Counted from the first letter of the stretch, positions 27,475 through 36,221 are shown. The stretch: 64,000 bases of DNA from Chitinivorax sp. PXF-14 (GCF_040812015.1 NZ_JBFNXJ010000007.1:62001-126000), one strand, 5' to 3'. Made by a program: numbers and translations. The notes: generated by a model from the sequence alone, not told the origin.

Positions 27475-27753
27475 ATGAGAACCAAGAAAGAACTGATCGA
27501 CCTGGTCGCCGAACGTACTCAACAGCCAAAAACCGTTGCCGAAGCTTTTGTTGACGCGCTGGGCGACGCCATTCGCGACGTGCTGGCCAAGGGCGACGAA
27601 TTCGTACTGCCAGGCGTCGGCAAGTTCGCGGTGAAGGCCAAGGCTGCCAAGACCGGCCGCAACCCGAAGACTGGCGAAGCGATCGAGATCGCCGCGCGCA
27701 AGGCTCCGTCCTTCAGCGCCGCCAAGGCACTCAAGGATGCCGTGAACGTCTGA
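27475..27753 (+). CDS. HU-family DNA-binding protein
   Basis: A 92-residue nucleoid protein of the HU/IHF fold: N-terminal helices (KKELIDLVAERTQQPKTVAEAFVDAL) and the DNA-bending beta arm around KTGRNPKTGEAIEIAARKAP. It wraps and bends DNA in the nucleoid with little sequence specificity. The start at 27475 is preceded by CGAGGA. Normal length for HU. It is monocistronic between a sigma-70 promoter and a strong terminator at 27777-27806. The sequence is somewhat divergent (GVGKFAVKAKAAKTG), so it may be a second HU paralogue; the main hupB may lie elsewhere. Confidence 0.9.
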   Translation: MRTKKELIDLVAERTQQPKTVAEAFVDALGDAIRDVLAKGDEFVLPGVGKFAVKAKAAKTGRNPKTGEAIEIAARKAPSFSAAKALKDAVNV

Positions 27754-27776
27754 TCGTTCACCCGGCACCACCCAGA

Positions 27777-27806
27777 CAGCCCCGCAAACGCGGGGCTGTT
27801 TGTTTT
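27777..27806 (+). terminator. Rho-independent terminator of the HU gene
   Basis: CAGCCCCGC pairs with GCGGGGCTG across an AAAC loop and is followed by TTTGTTTT, 23 bases after the HU stop. The convergent peroxidase gene ends at its distal edge. Confidence 0.9.
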
Positions 27807-30697
27807 CACGGGGCGGCGAAGGCCGGATCGCTCTCCGCACCCGGCCTCGGCTTCCAGGCAATCGAGTAATAGTGACCACGGGCGCGCGCCCACGGGTCGA
27901 ACACATTGCGCACCGACTGTAGCTCGGGCGCCAACTCGGGCATCGCACGCAGCAGCACGCGCTTCAGCGGCGACACCTCGACCGCGTGGCCGTTGTCGGC
28001 CTCGGGCTCCATCTTCCGCCCATCCGGGCCGTTGTTGTTGACCCAGTCCACCCCAAGCCTGGTGTAGAACTCCGGGCGGAAGCTGGAGGTAAAGAAACGG
28101 TCGCTGAACAGCCGCCGCGAGGCGTTGAGGATGAACACCTGGAACTGCGTCTCAGAGATCGCGAAGCCATGTGGCCGCGTGAATTCCGCCAGCCAGCCGA
28201 CCACGGTATCGACATCCTCGATGTTGTCGACCAGGCTGCCATCCGGGTGGCCCAGGCAGTCGTTGATCGGCGAGCCGTCGTCGTTGCGCTGTGAGCTGGT
28301 GATCACCTTGGTGGCATCGCAGCGATGCTGGCCGTAGACCTCGCGCATCACGCCGATGATGCGCTCCTGCTCGTGCCGCTGCGGCGAATCGGCCGGCAGT
28401 GTGTGATCGACGAAATCGTCGAAGCCCGTCAGTGTCTTCAGCCCGTACTGGCGGCGGAACTCGTTGAAGCGCGGCACACCGCGCTCGCGGTCGCGCAGGA
28501 TGTCGAGCGCGGCGATATCGGCCTGCCGGATCGGCGCGGGCTGGCGCGTGATGTCGAGATTCTGCAGGAATTGCGGCGTGTTCTGCAGCGTCAGCAGGCC
28601 CAGCCGCTGGCGCCCCATCGACAGTGCCCAGCTGGCCAGCCCGTGATCGCGCATGGCGGCGGTGGCGCGGCCACGGAAGGTCTGCACCACGGCCACCTTG
28701 TTGCGGATCTGGTTCGGGTCCTGGTTCCACTCGCGGTATTCGATCAGGTCCGGCACCAGGGCGTGCAGCCGGTACACCGACACGAATTCCTCGGGGAAGT
28801 TGAACGGTGAGCCGAAGTGGTTGATGCCGCCGTTCACATGGTCGGGATTGGAGATGCGCCACAGGTCGTCCTTGGCCGGGTCGTATGCGGCGAATACCCT
28901 GTCGTCGGCGTAGACATGGCTGCCCAGGCCGAAGATGCCCGGCCCCGAGGCAAAGGCCGAGTACCATTGCGTGGCTTCCTTGGCCTCCTTCGACTTGCCG
29001 AAGTTGTCCGTCACGATCTTGGCCAGCGCGCGCTCCACCAGCTCCTTGCCGTCGAACAGGCCCTTCCAGTTCGAGTTCATGCCCAGGTAGAGCGGCTCGT
29101 CGTAGAGCAGCTGCGGCGTCCACTCGGTGGTATGGATCTTGGCGATCTCGGCCGACACCACCAGCCGTGCCGCCTCGAACAGCTCGCCCGCGCTCACATC
29201 GCGGTTGGTGATCACGCGGTCCGGCTCGCTCGGCCGACGCAGACCCGAGTCCTCGTCCGGCTTCGCCGCGGCCAGCTGGCGGAAGGCATCGACAAAGGCA
29301 TTGTGTTCACGCGCGAACAGATTGGTGTAGAAGCTCGTGCCAATCGACCAGTTGTCGGGGAAGGCCGTCGCCTCCTGGCCCGACCACTGCGGCGCGATCG
29401 GGTCACCCGCCTCGAACACCGGCAGATAGCCCTTCGCCTCGCCCTCACCGGGGCGCTTGCCCACATGCACCAGCAGCAGCCTGGCCGGGTCAGCCGGCGA
29501 GCGCTTCACGCGGCGGCGCGAGGTGTCGTCGTAGCCATAGATCTGCGAGGCATCCCACCAGGCCGTGACATTGTTGCGCATGGTCTTGTAGGCGCGCGTG
29601 AGGTGCGGCTTGCCATCTACCGTGATGACAGCCGGCGCGCCGCTGTCGGCGACGTAGCCGCGGTCGATCACGTCCGCCGGGCGGCAGCCCAGCCGCGCGA
29701 CATCGGCCGGGCTCAGCGGCTGCTCGACATTGCCGACGCGCTGCGAGGAGCAGCCCAGCGGCATCGTCGCGGTGTCGTTGTGGCCGTCTTCCAGATGCGA
29801 GAACCAGTCGTGGGTCATGAACTGGATCCAGAACGCCGCCAGCACGTTGAAGAACGGCGCCTTCTGATAATCGCAGCTCGCCGCCGGCGAATCCCCGGGC
29901 AGGCCGTAACCGTGCTGGCACTTGTCCGGCTGCGACTGCTGGCGCGTCAGCAGCTTGCGGCTGATCACCTGTGGGTCGGGCCGCAGCAGCGCCAGGCGGT
30001 CGCCATGGCGGTTGCGCGCGAGCAGGTTGTCGCTCAGGTCGGGAAAGGTGGTCTCGAACTCGACATTACGCGCAAACAGCTGGTGTGACGCCCCCATGGC
30101 CGGGTTGCGCAGATCGTTGCAGCTGCCGTCGAGATTGCGGAAGCGGATCAGCTCGCCCTGGCACAGCTGCGGGCCGGCGCCGCCGACCGCGGCGTAGAAC
30201 GGATGGCCGCTGGCGAGCCGCATCTCCGGCCAGGTCTTGATCGCAGGCCCGGCGACACCTTCACGTCCGAGCAGGTAATCGCGGAAGGTGCCGCTGTTGT
30301 CGAACAGGTTGAACTTGATCAGCTCCATGCGCTGGTATTCGAGATCGAGCAGCGCACCGTCGATGCCTCGCCCGTTCGCCCCGAGGTGGCCACCGACACC
30401 ATCGCTGCCGGGCGTGAGGCTGCCCGTGTCGGCGGTGGCCCAGTAATGCGCCCAGTCGACGTAGGGCAGGCCCATATAGGCCTTGGCACGAGGCCCGCCG
30501 CGGCAACCGGCGGTCGCCGGCTGCACCTTGCCGAGAAAGCGCTGATCGCGCTCGGCGGCGATCGGGCGGAAACCACCCAAGAGCATTTGGCCACAATCGC
30601 CGGCATCGGCCGGCGCCTCGTCCTGCGGCGGGTTGCTTGCACAGCCGGCCAGCGTGGCCACCAGAAACAGCAACAGTCCCAAACAGCGCGTCGTCAT
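27806..30697 (-). CDS. Large lipoprotein of the animal heme peroxidase superfamily
   Basis: The 963-residue protein starts with a lipoprotein signal (LLFLVATLAGCAS, lipidation Cys19), so it should be membrane-anchored outside the cytoplasm. The peroxidase domain shows a distal His296 (IQFMTHDWFS), the WWDASQIYGYD segment, a distal Arg463 (FAREHNAFVD), and the proximal-side motif VYRLHALVPD with His645. The Tyr three residues before that His matches the arrangement of cyclooxygenase Tyr385/His388 and plant alpha-dioxygenases. The domain ends with a DILRDRERGVPRFNEFR segment typical of the superfamily. It could oxidise fatty acids or halides; substrate is unknown. Neighbours give no further hint. 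Its stop abuts the HU terminator. Confidence 0.88.
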   Translation of the reverse strand: MTTRCLGLLLFLVATLAGCASNPPQDEAPADAGDCGQMLLGGFRPIAAERDQRFLGKVQPATAGCRGGPRAKAYMGLPYVDWAHYWATADTGSLTPGSDGVGGHLGANGRGIDGALLDLEYQRMELIKFNLFDNSGTFRDYLLGREGVAGPAIKTWPEMRLASGHPFYAAVGGAGPQLCQGELIRFRNLDGSCNDLRNPAMGASHQLFARNVEFETTFPDLSDNLLARNRHGDRLALLRPDPQVISRKLLTRQQSQPDKCQHGYGLPGDSPAASCDYQKAPFFNVLAAFWIQFMTHDWFSHLEDGHNDTATMPLGCSSQRVGNVEQPLSPADVARLGCRPADVIDRGYVADSGAPAVITVDGKPHLTRAYKTMRNNVTAWWDASQIYGYDDTSRRRVKRSPADPARLLLVHVGKRPGEGEAKGYLPVFEAGDPIAPQWSGQEATAFPDNWSIGTSFYTNLFAREHNAFVDAFRQLAAAKPDEDSGLRRPSEPDRVITNRDVSAGELFEAARLVVSAEIAKIHTTEWTPQLLYDEPLYLGMNSNWKGLFDGKELVERALAKIVTDNFGKSKEAKEATQWYSAFASGPGIFGLGSHVYADDRVFAAYDPAKDDLWRISNPDHVNGGINHFGSPFNFPEEFVSVYRLHALVPDLIEYREWNQDPNQIRNKVAVVQTFRGRATAAMRDHGLASWALSMGRQRLGLLTLQNTPQFLQNLDITRQPAPIRQADIAALDILRDRERGVPRFNEFRRQYGLKTLTGFDDFVDHTLPADSPQRHEQERIIGVMREVYGQHRCDATKVITSSQRNDDGSPINDCLGHPDGSLVDNIEDVDTVVGWLAEFTRPHGFAISETQFQVFILNASRRLFSDRFFTSSFRPEFYTRLGVDWVNNNGPDGRKMEPEADNGHAVEVSPLKRVLLRAMPELAPELQSVRNVFDPWARARGHYYSIAWKPRPGAESDPAFAAP

Positions 30698-30924
30698 CGC
30701 CCGCCCTCCTGCTGGTTGGTCAGCGCCTGCACAGCGGCCGGGCGCTCAGATTCTAAGCATTCGCCAAGAAACCACGGCCTTCAAGCCCCGATTGGGGGTG
30801 CACATTACACCGCCAACGTCACATCCGCCCATGGCGATGTCAGGCCGGCAAATGGCCAGCCAGCGCATAGCTCCGCCCAATATCGCATGCCTGCATGTGG
30901 ACTTGCACACATGGCCTGCAGCAC

Positions 30925-30948
30925 AAAAAAACGGCCCCGAAGGGCCGT
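30925..30948 (-). terminator. Rho-independent terminator of uppP
   Basis: On the minus strand ACGGCCC and GGGCCGT enclose a four-base loop and are followed by seven thymines, 24 bases after the uppP stop. The peroxidase gene lies further downstream and so needs its own promoter in the 274-bp gap. Confidence 0.9.
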
Positions 30949-30971
30949 CGATGCGTCGATGCCATGCCCGC

Positions 30972-31796
30972 TCAGGCAGACCAGTCCACCATGCCGGTGT
31001 AGTAGGTCAGCAGCACCAGCCCGCCAAAGGCGATGCGGTACCAGGCAAAGGCAGTGAAATCGTGGCGGACCAGGAAGCGGATCAGCGCCCGCACAGCGAT
31101 CAGCGCGAAGATGAAGGCAACGATGAAGCCGATCGCGAACACCCCGATGTCCGAGCTGCTCAGCGCCTCGCGATGCTTGTACAGGCTGTAGAGCGAGGCC
31201 GCGCCCAGCGTCGGGATGCCGAGGAAGAACGAGAACTCGGTGGCCGTCTTGCGCGACAGGCCGAGGAACAGGCCGCCAATGATCGACGCACCCGAGCGCG
31301 AGGTCCCCGGGATCAGCGCCAGGCACTGCGCGAAGCCGACCTTCAGCGCATCCTGCCAGCTCATGCGATCGACATCGTGCACGCGCACGGTGTGCTCGCG
31401 GCGCTCGGCCCACAGGATGATCAGGCCGCCGACGATGAAGGCCGACGCCACCGGCACCGGCTTGAACAGCACCGCCTTGATATGCTCGCCGAACAGCTTG
31501 CCGAGAATCGCCGCCGGGATGAAGGCAACGATCAGGTTGGTCAGGAAGCGCTGCGCGCCGAGGTCACGCCGCGCATTGGCCAGCGCGCCGAACAGCTTGG
31601 CGCGGTATTCCCATACCACCGCCAGCATCGCGCCCAACTGGATGAAGATCTCGAAGACGTCGCGCTTTTCCTTGTCGAGGAAATTCAGTAGATCGCCGGT
31701 CAGGATCAGGTGGCCGGTCGACGAAATCGGCAAAAACTCGGTGATACCCTCGACCATGCCCATGATCAGGGTTTTCAGAATCAGAATGAGGTCCAT
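30972..31796 (-). CDS. uppP: Undecaprenyl-diphosphatase UppP (BacA)
   Basis: UppP (274 residues) is an inner-membrane enzyme that dephosphorylates undecaprenyl diphosphate to recycle the lipid carrier of peptidoglycan and LPS synthesis; overproduction gives bacitracin resistance. The two catalytic regions are EGITEFLPISSTGHL (near residue 17) and PGTSRSGASIIGG (near 170). Eight or so membrane helices fit the family. The start is ATG 31794-31796 at MDLILILKTLIMGMVEG; ribosome binding is weak, but this is where family members begin. A strong terminator follows it, so it is transcribed alone or with a gene upstream. Confidence 0.95.
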   Translation of the reverse strand: MDLILILKTLIMGMVEGITEFLPISSTGHLILTGDLLNFLDKEKRDVFEIFIQLGAMLAVVWEYRAKLFGALANARRDLGAQRFLTNLIVAFIPAAILGKLFGEHIKAVLFKPVPVASAFIVGGLIILWAERREHTVRVHDVDRMSWQDALKVGFAQCLALIPGTSRSGASIIGGLFLGLSRKTATEFSFFLGIPTLGAASLYSLYKHREALSSSDIGVFAIGFIVAFIFALIAVRALIRFLVRHDFTAFAWYRIAFGGLVLLTYYTGMVDWSA

Positions 31797-31925
31797 TGGA
31801 AATTCAGGGTTGATTGAAGAAATCGCAGGAGCGCGGGATTCGCTCAGCGCCATGACACGCAAAAAATGTTCCCGGCATATCGCCGGATGATACCGTGATT
31901 GTGTGACAGCCGCGCCAAACAAATG

Positions 31926-31946
31926 GCCCACCCGCGTTGGGTGGGC
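31926..31946 (-). terminator. Hairpin terminator after the LysE-family gene
   Basis: GCCCACCC pairs with GGGTGGGC over a five-base loop. On the minus strand the T-rich CATTTGTTT follows it, 50 bases after the LysE-family stop at 31996. Confidence 0.65.
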
Positions 31947-31995
31947 TATTGCCGATAACGCTTGAACGAAGCGGCGGTTTACCGCGCCCGACGAC

Positions 31996-32595
31996 TCAGT
32001 TGCCGACCGCGAGCCGCACGCCGAAACCGACGAATACCGTGCCCAGCAGCTTGTTGAGCAGCTTGGAGAAGCGCGGCGCCTCGGACAGATGTGCACCGAT
32101 GCGCGAGGCAAAGCAGATCAGCGCCGTCTGGTACAGGCAGTTCATCGCCAGGAAGGATGCGCCGAGGATCAGAAACGCCGGCGCCCCGGCATCGCGCGTC
32201 ACGAACTGCGGAAAGAAGGCCATGAAAAACACGATCGCCTTGGGGTTCGACAAGGTCACGATCAGCCCGCGGCGGAACGCATCGCCATCGGTCGGCGGCA
32301 CCGTCAGCACCGCGTCGCGCGCACGCCAGGCGCTGAAGCCAAGCCATACCAGATAAGCCGCGCCGGCATACTTGACTGCCTGAAACGCCACCGGGTTGGC
32401 CCGAAGCAGCGCCGCCACGCCGACCGCCGCCAGCGTCATCAGCGTCGCATCGCCCGCGCTGGTGCCGGCCAGCGCCATGAAACCGGAACGGCGCGAACGC
32501 ATCGACCAGCCGAGAATATTCATCGTCCCCGGCCCCGGCGACAGGATCAGCAGGATCGAGGCGGCGATGAAGGCCCAGATGTCGACGATACCCAT
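31996..32595 (-). CDS. LysE/RhtB-family amino-acid exporter
   Basis: This 199-residue inner-membrane protein is of the LysE/RhtB translocator family, which exports amino acids such as homoserine, threonine or lysine. The signature LLILSPGPGTMNILG of helix 1 and the FLALMTLSNPKAIVFF-like stretch (VTLSNPKAIVFFMAFFPQFV) of the middle are clear. Six helices are expected. The substrate cannot be read from sequence. Start at ATG 32593-32595 has CTGGAG eight bases upstream. It is followed by a hairpin terminator and precedes uppP on the same strand by 200 bp. Confidence 0.9.
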   Translation of the reverse strand: MGIVDIWAFIAASILLILSPGPGTMNILGWSMRSRRSGFMALAGTSAGDATLMTLAAVGVAALLRANPVAFQAVKYAGAAYLVWLGFSAWRARDAVLTVPPTDGDAFRRGLIVTLSNPKAIVFFMAFFPQFVTRDAGAPAFLILGASFLAMNCLYQTALICFASRIGAHLSEAPRFSKLLNKLLGTVFVGFGVRLAVGN

Positions 32596-32785
32596 AATGT
32601 ACTCCAGATGGCAAAAACAACCATTCTATCAGCGGCTTGGGATCGCGGCAGGGGCAGATCGACGGCAAATGGCCCGACACAGCGCGTGGGCTGATTAGGT
32701 TGGCGCGAGGCGCGTCCGGCTTGGGCTCCCTGTGCACCGAGATCGGCGCGCGCGGCGACCGGGAGGCCCCCCGTACAGGCCCGGC

Positions 32786-33139
32786 TCACACCAGCACGTG
32801 GCGAGCCGATTCGAAATAGGCAAATACCTGGCGCTCGATCTCCGCATCGACGTAGTGTTCCGGGCGGCGGCCATGCGGGCACGGCAGGCGCGGCGTGGTA
32901 CCGAACAGCCGGCAGATCAGCGGCCGCTCGGCATACACCGTGCAGCCGCACTCGCCCAAGTGCGGGCAATTCAGCGCCGCCAGCGCCGCCGCATGCTCGG
33001 CCTCGGTCTTCACCGGCAGCCGCGCCATCTCCACCGTCGAGGTCGTCACCGGCCCGCAACAGTCATGGCAACCCGGCACACACTCGAAATCGGGGATGCG
33101 GGTGCGAAAGAAACGGACTTTCTGGATATTGCCTATCAT
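32786..33139 (-). CDS. YkgJ-family cysteine-cluster protein
   Basis: A 117-residue protein with the cysteine pattern of the YkgJ (UPF0153) family: CVPGCHDCCGPVT near the N-terminus, CPHLGECGCTVYAERPLICRLFG in the middle and CPHGRRP later. These cysteines probably bind zinc or an iron-sulfur cluster. Family function is not established. Start ATG 33137-33139 (MIGNIQKVRFFRT). A second YkgJ-type protein is at 50143-50430, of a different subtype. It is a single gene, 190 bp from the LysE-family gene. Confidence 0.85.
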   Translation of the reverse strand: MIGNIQKVRFFRTRIPDFECVPGCHDCCGPVTTSTVEMARLPVKTEAEHAAALAALNCPHLGECGCTVYAERPLICRLFGTTPRLPCPHGRRPEHYVDAEIERQVFAYFESARHVLV

Positions 33140-33301
33140 GGCGCATTCAACTTATTGAGAGCTGCAACCGTCAAGCTAGCAGCACGAGGTATTGCAACAC
33201 AACCGAGATCGGTGTCAGTCGTGCAGACGGAATGGCCGATGGGCCACAGCCTGAATCTGGTGAAGGCAAAATGCGGGGATGGCACATCGCAGGAGACGAA
33301 A

Positions 33302-33742
33302 TCATCCTTTTCTATGTCGCCGGCTCATTTGCCGTCCATCACGGATGTTCAGTCCCATGAGGAAAAGATTGGTCGCGCCAGCCATCAATTCCAAGCACTG
33401 CACAATGTAAAACCAGGTATCAAATTCACCGGCCTGCGCCTTGATTCTCAGAAAAACTGCTGCTGGAATCAGAATAAGCACACCATTTGCGCCAATGATG
33501 GGCATACGCCGACGCTTTGTGACGAGTAAGGGGAAGGTGCTTTTTCCACCCATGGCCAACCCTGTGGCCCCTGTCATCGCCATACATGGAATGAAGACAA
33601 CGAGCGCATAAGTAACGGCGATCTTTACGTTGGTGACAGCGCCATGGTCCAGGAACAGTTCTGAAATAAGTGTGGAAATCCAGAATGTGGCAATAAACAG
33701 GAAGGACGCAATGCCTGCAACTACGTGAATATTACGTTTCAT
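33302..33742 (-). CDS. Four-helix membrane protein cotranscribed with a MarR regulator
   Basis: A 146-residue inner-membrane protein with four hydrophobic segments (VVAGIASFLFIATFWIST, TYALVVFIPCMAMTGATGL, MPIIGANGVLILIPAAVFL, FYIVQCLELMAGATNLFL) and a short basic C-terminus. I do not recognise a function. The start at 33740-33742 is well supported by GAGGAG eight bases upstream; it overlaps the end of the marR gene by 11 bases, so translation is coupled. The two genes and the DNA around them are visibly less GC-rich than their neighbours, a sign of acquisition. Given the neighbour, a role in efflux, drug tolerance or membrane stress is plausible but not shown. Confidence 0.75.
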   Translation of the reverse strand: MKRNIHVVAGIASFLFIATFWISTLISELFLDHGAVTNVKIAVTYALVVFIPCMAMTGATGLAMGGKSTFPLLVTKRRRMPIIGANGVLILIPAAVFLRIKAQAGEFDTWFYIVQCLELMAGATNLFLMGLNIRDGRQMSRRHRKG

Positions 33743-34199
33743 CACGTTCTCCTCGAACCGGAACGCAATGAAGCTTGGCAAGTTGAGCCAGGGTTCGTTG
33801 TGTTGTCGCTATGTCATTTTCGGAGAATGCCTCAGCTATCTTGGCAGCGTGTTTCTCCCACGCCAGATTCACCCGCTGAAATAATGAATCACCCTTCTCG
33901 GTAAGATAGTAACGCGGGGAGCGTTGATGCGAGGGATTCGGGCGCTTTTCAATCAACCCATCTTCAACAAGGAGATTGAGTTGCTTCTGTGCCCCTTGGC
34001 GCGAGACGCCCATCTGCTCGGCGATTTGTGGGGCTGTCTGTTCTTGTCCGGCCCAAGCGATAGCGCCAAGTATTTGCCAGCGGGCACTGGTCAGGTTGAA
34101 CGGGGCGGTAAAGGCATCCCCCCACTCCAGCATCTTGCCGTTCGCATGGAAAAGTGCGAGGACGGTCTCTGAAATGAGTTGGGTAGTCTTTGCTTGCAT
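33732..34199 (-). CDS. MarR-family transcriptional regulator
   Basis: A 155-residue winged-helix dimeric repressor. The helix-turn-helix is seen in QTAPQIAEQMGVSRQGAQKQLNLLVEDGLIEKRPNPSHQRSPRYYLTEKG, with the wing in NPSHQRSPRYY. The start was set at 34199 (MQAKTTQLISETV) where the family begins; the frame extends upstream into the operator. It is coupled to the following membrane-protein gene, and a 34-bp palindrome lies 26 bp before its start, so it is probably autoregulated and controls the pair. Lower GC than its neighbours. Confidence 0.9.
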   Translation of the reverse strand: MQAKTTQLISETVLALFHANGKMLEWGDAFTAPFNLTSARWQILGAIAWAGQEQTAPQIAEQMGVSRQGAQKQLNLLVEDGLIEKRPNPSHQRSPRYYLTEKGDSLFQRVNLAWEKHAAKIAEAFSENDIATTQRTLAQLAKLHCVPVRGERDET

Positions 34200-34225
34200 A
34201 CGATGAGTCTCACGGCAACTAACAC

Positions 34226-34259
34226 GACAACCAGTTTCCATTAACGGAAACTGGTTGTC
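34226..34259. promoter_or_regulatory. 34-bp near-perfect palindrome, MarR operator
   Basis: The arms GACAACCAGTTTCC and GGAAACTGGTTGTC are exact complements, 14 bases each, flanking ATTAAC. It lies 27 bases before the marR start. On the minus strand its outer end overlaps a TTGACA -35-like element, so bound repressor would block the promoter. Confidence 0.85.
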
Positions 34260-34496
34260 AATCACTATCTCATCTCGGCAATGCCGCAACCAATGAAACA
34301 CAATGCAGTGAGAACAGTTAAAGCCATCTGACTGGCCGCTATGAGGTCAAATGCAGACTTGCCAAAGTTGGAGAGTGGCTGTCGGCCGGTAGCGATAATT
34401 CTGTCGCCCAGCTTCAAAAGCCCTTTTCGCTCGACCGCAGTTGAGCTGAGGACGTTTCAAAGGGCAATCTCCGGCCCCCTCACCCGAACCGCAGCC

Positions 34497-34545
34497 CAAA
34501 AACAAACCGGCGCGGCATCCCGCTCATCGGGACACCGCGCCGGCT
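34497..34545 (-). terminator. Strong rho-independent terminator of the thiolase gene
   Basis: On the minus strand a long GC-rich hairpin (GCCGGCGCGG with CCGCGCCGG, and inner TCCCG with CGGGA) is followed by TTTGTTTTT. It begins 39 bases past the thiolase stop. Confidence 0.9.
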
Positions 34546-34584
34546 TCGAGTCATGGCGGTGCGGGTGGCCCCCACCCGCCTCGC

Positions 34585-35868
34585 CTACTTCTCCAGAATC
34601 GCCGTCACACCCATGCCGCCTGCCGTGCACACCGAAAGTAGCGCGCGGCCGCTGCCCTTCTCGTTGAGCAGCTTGGCGGCGGTAGCCAGCACGCGGCCGC
34701 CGGTGGCGGCGAAGGGGTGGCCGACGGCGAGCGAGCTGCCCTTCACGTTCATTTTGGCGGGGTCGATGCTGCCGAGTGCGCGGGCCAGGCCCAGGCGCTC
34801 GCGGCAGTACTTGTCCGATTCCCAGGCGCGCAGCGTGCACAGCACCTGGGCGGCGAAGGCTTCGTGGATTTCGTAGAAGTCGAAGTCCTGCAGCGTCAGG
34901 TTTGCGTCCTTGAGCATGCGGGCAACGGCGACGGTCGGCGCCATCAGCAGCCCTTCCCCACCGACGAAATCGACCGAGGCAGTCTTGCCGTAAGTCAGGT
35001 AGGCGAGCACGGGCAAGCCGCGCGCACGCGCCCATTCTTCGGATGCCAGCAGCACCGACGAGGCGCCATCGGTCAGCGGCGTGCTGTTGCCGGCGGTCAG
35101 CGTGCCCTTGCCCGAGCTCCTGTCGAAGGCGGGCTTCAGCGTCGCGAGCTTGTCCAGCGTGGTGTCGGGGCGCAGGTGGTTGTCGCGGGTGACGCCGGCA
35201 CAGGGCACGATCAGGTCGTCGAAGAAGCCTTCTTCATAGGCCTTGGCGGCCTTCTTGTGGCTCTCGTAGGCGAGCTTGTCCTGATCGGCGCGGGCGATGC
35301 CCCACTCCTTCGCCATCAGTTCGCAATGGTCGCCCATCGCCATCTTCGTGCGCGGCTCGCCGGCGCCCGGCGATTGCGGCTTGAGTTCGCCAAAGCCGAA
35401 ACCCTTGAACGCAGCCAGCCGCTCGCCGAAGGTCTTGGCGTTCGAGGCCTTGATCAGCCGTTGCGCGAACTTGCGGCCGAACACGATGGGCGCGTCGGAG
35501 GTGGTGTCGGCGCCGGCGGCGATGGCCGAGTCGATCTGGCCGATGGCGATCTTGGCGCCCAGTTGCAGCGCGGCCTGCAGGCTGGTGCCGCAGGCCATCT
35601 GCAGCGTGTAGGCGGTGGTCAGCGGCGACAGCCTGGTGCCGAGCACGGCCTCGCGCGCGAGGTTCCAGTCCTTCGAATGCGAGATCACCGCGCCGGCGCC
35701 GACCTCGTCGATCTCCAGCCCGGCAAGGTTGAACTTGTCCGCCAGGCCGTTGATCGCAGCCGACAGCATGTCGAGGTTCGTCAGGTCGGCGTACAGCGTG
35801 TTGGAACGGCAGAACGGGATGCGGCTACCGCCGACGATGGCGACGCGGCGCAGGGAACGGTCGGACAT
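34585..35868 (-). CDS. Acetyl-CoA C-acyltransferase (FadI-like thiolase)
   Basis: A 427-residue thiolase with all catalytic residues: nucleophile Cys93 (QMACGTSLQAA), EIHEAFAAQ, His384 (AVGHPFAATGGR) and Cys414 (SVCTAGGMGVT). It cleaves 3-ketoacyl-CoA with CoA to give acetyl-CoA in fatty acid beta-oxidation, or runs in reverse. The length and the MACGTSLQ region fit the FadI-type longer thiolases. No fadB/J partner is adjacent; ferredoxin-NADP reductase lies upstream on the same strand at 353 bp. An operator-like palindrome upstream of the start suggests fatty-acid dependent control. It ends at a strong terminator, so it is probably one gene per transcript. Confidence 0.93.
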   Translation of the reverse strand: MSDRSLRRVAIVGGSRIPFCRSNTLYADLTNLDMLSAAINGLADKFNLAGLEIDEVGAGAVISHSKDWNLAREAVLGTRLSPLTTAYTLQMACGTSLQAALQLGAKIAIGQIDSAIAAGADTTSDAPIVFGRKFAQRLIKASNAKTFGERLAAFKGFGFGELKPQSPGAGEPRTKMAMGDHCELMAKEWGIARADQDKLAYESHKKAAKAYEEGFFDDLIVPCAGVTRDNHLRPDTTLDKLATLKPAFDRSSGKGTLTAGNSTPLTDGASSVLLASEEWARARGLPVLAYLTYGKTASVDFVGGEGLLMAPTVAVARMLKDANLTLQDFDFYEIHEAFAAQVLCTLRAWESDKYCRERLGLARALGSIDPAKMNVKGSSLAVGHPFAATGGRVLATAAKLLNEKGSGRALLSVCTAGGMGVTAILEK

Positions 35869-35913
35869 GATGGGCTCCGGCTGGGGTGGGCGACGCAGCC
35901 ATCATAGCACCGA

Positions 35914-35935
35914 TTCGATCAAACGCTTGATTGAA
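35914..35935. promoter_or_regulatory. 22-bp imperfect palindrome before the thiolase gene
   Basis: TTCGATCAAAC faces GCTTGATTGAA, which match as complements at 9 of 11 positions. It is 46-67 bases upstream of the thiolase ATG. The AT-rich palindrome with a CAAAC half-site resembles sites of TetR-type fatty-acid regulators (PsrA/FadR class). Assignment to a named regulator is inference. Confidence 0.5.
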
Positions 35936-36221
35936 ATCAAGGTAAGTCAGCAGCAGACGCGATGCTAGCTTGCGCCCGGCACCGCGGCCCAGCGGCCTGT
36001 TTGCAGGCACCGGAGATAGGCGCTCATGGCCCGCCGACTGGCGGGCACGGTATCTGGCAGCCTGGCTTTGCAAGGTATCTCAGCCCCTGCTATCGGGGCG
36101 CGCCGAGCGGAACGGGCGACGCACTTTCGGCCATGCCGGCGCAGCCAGCCGGGCGGCTCACCACCCGGCGCGGCCAGCCCCGGTCGTGCGGATCAGCCGC
36201 AGACAGGCGGTCGTGTCGCCG
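35936..36221. other. Upper part of the fpr-thiolase gap, no gene seen
   Basis: This GC-rich part of the 353-bp gap has a GCCCGCC/GGCGGGC hairpin at 36029-36046 without a thymine run. It holds no supported ORF; frames here are shadows. Confidence 0.6.
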
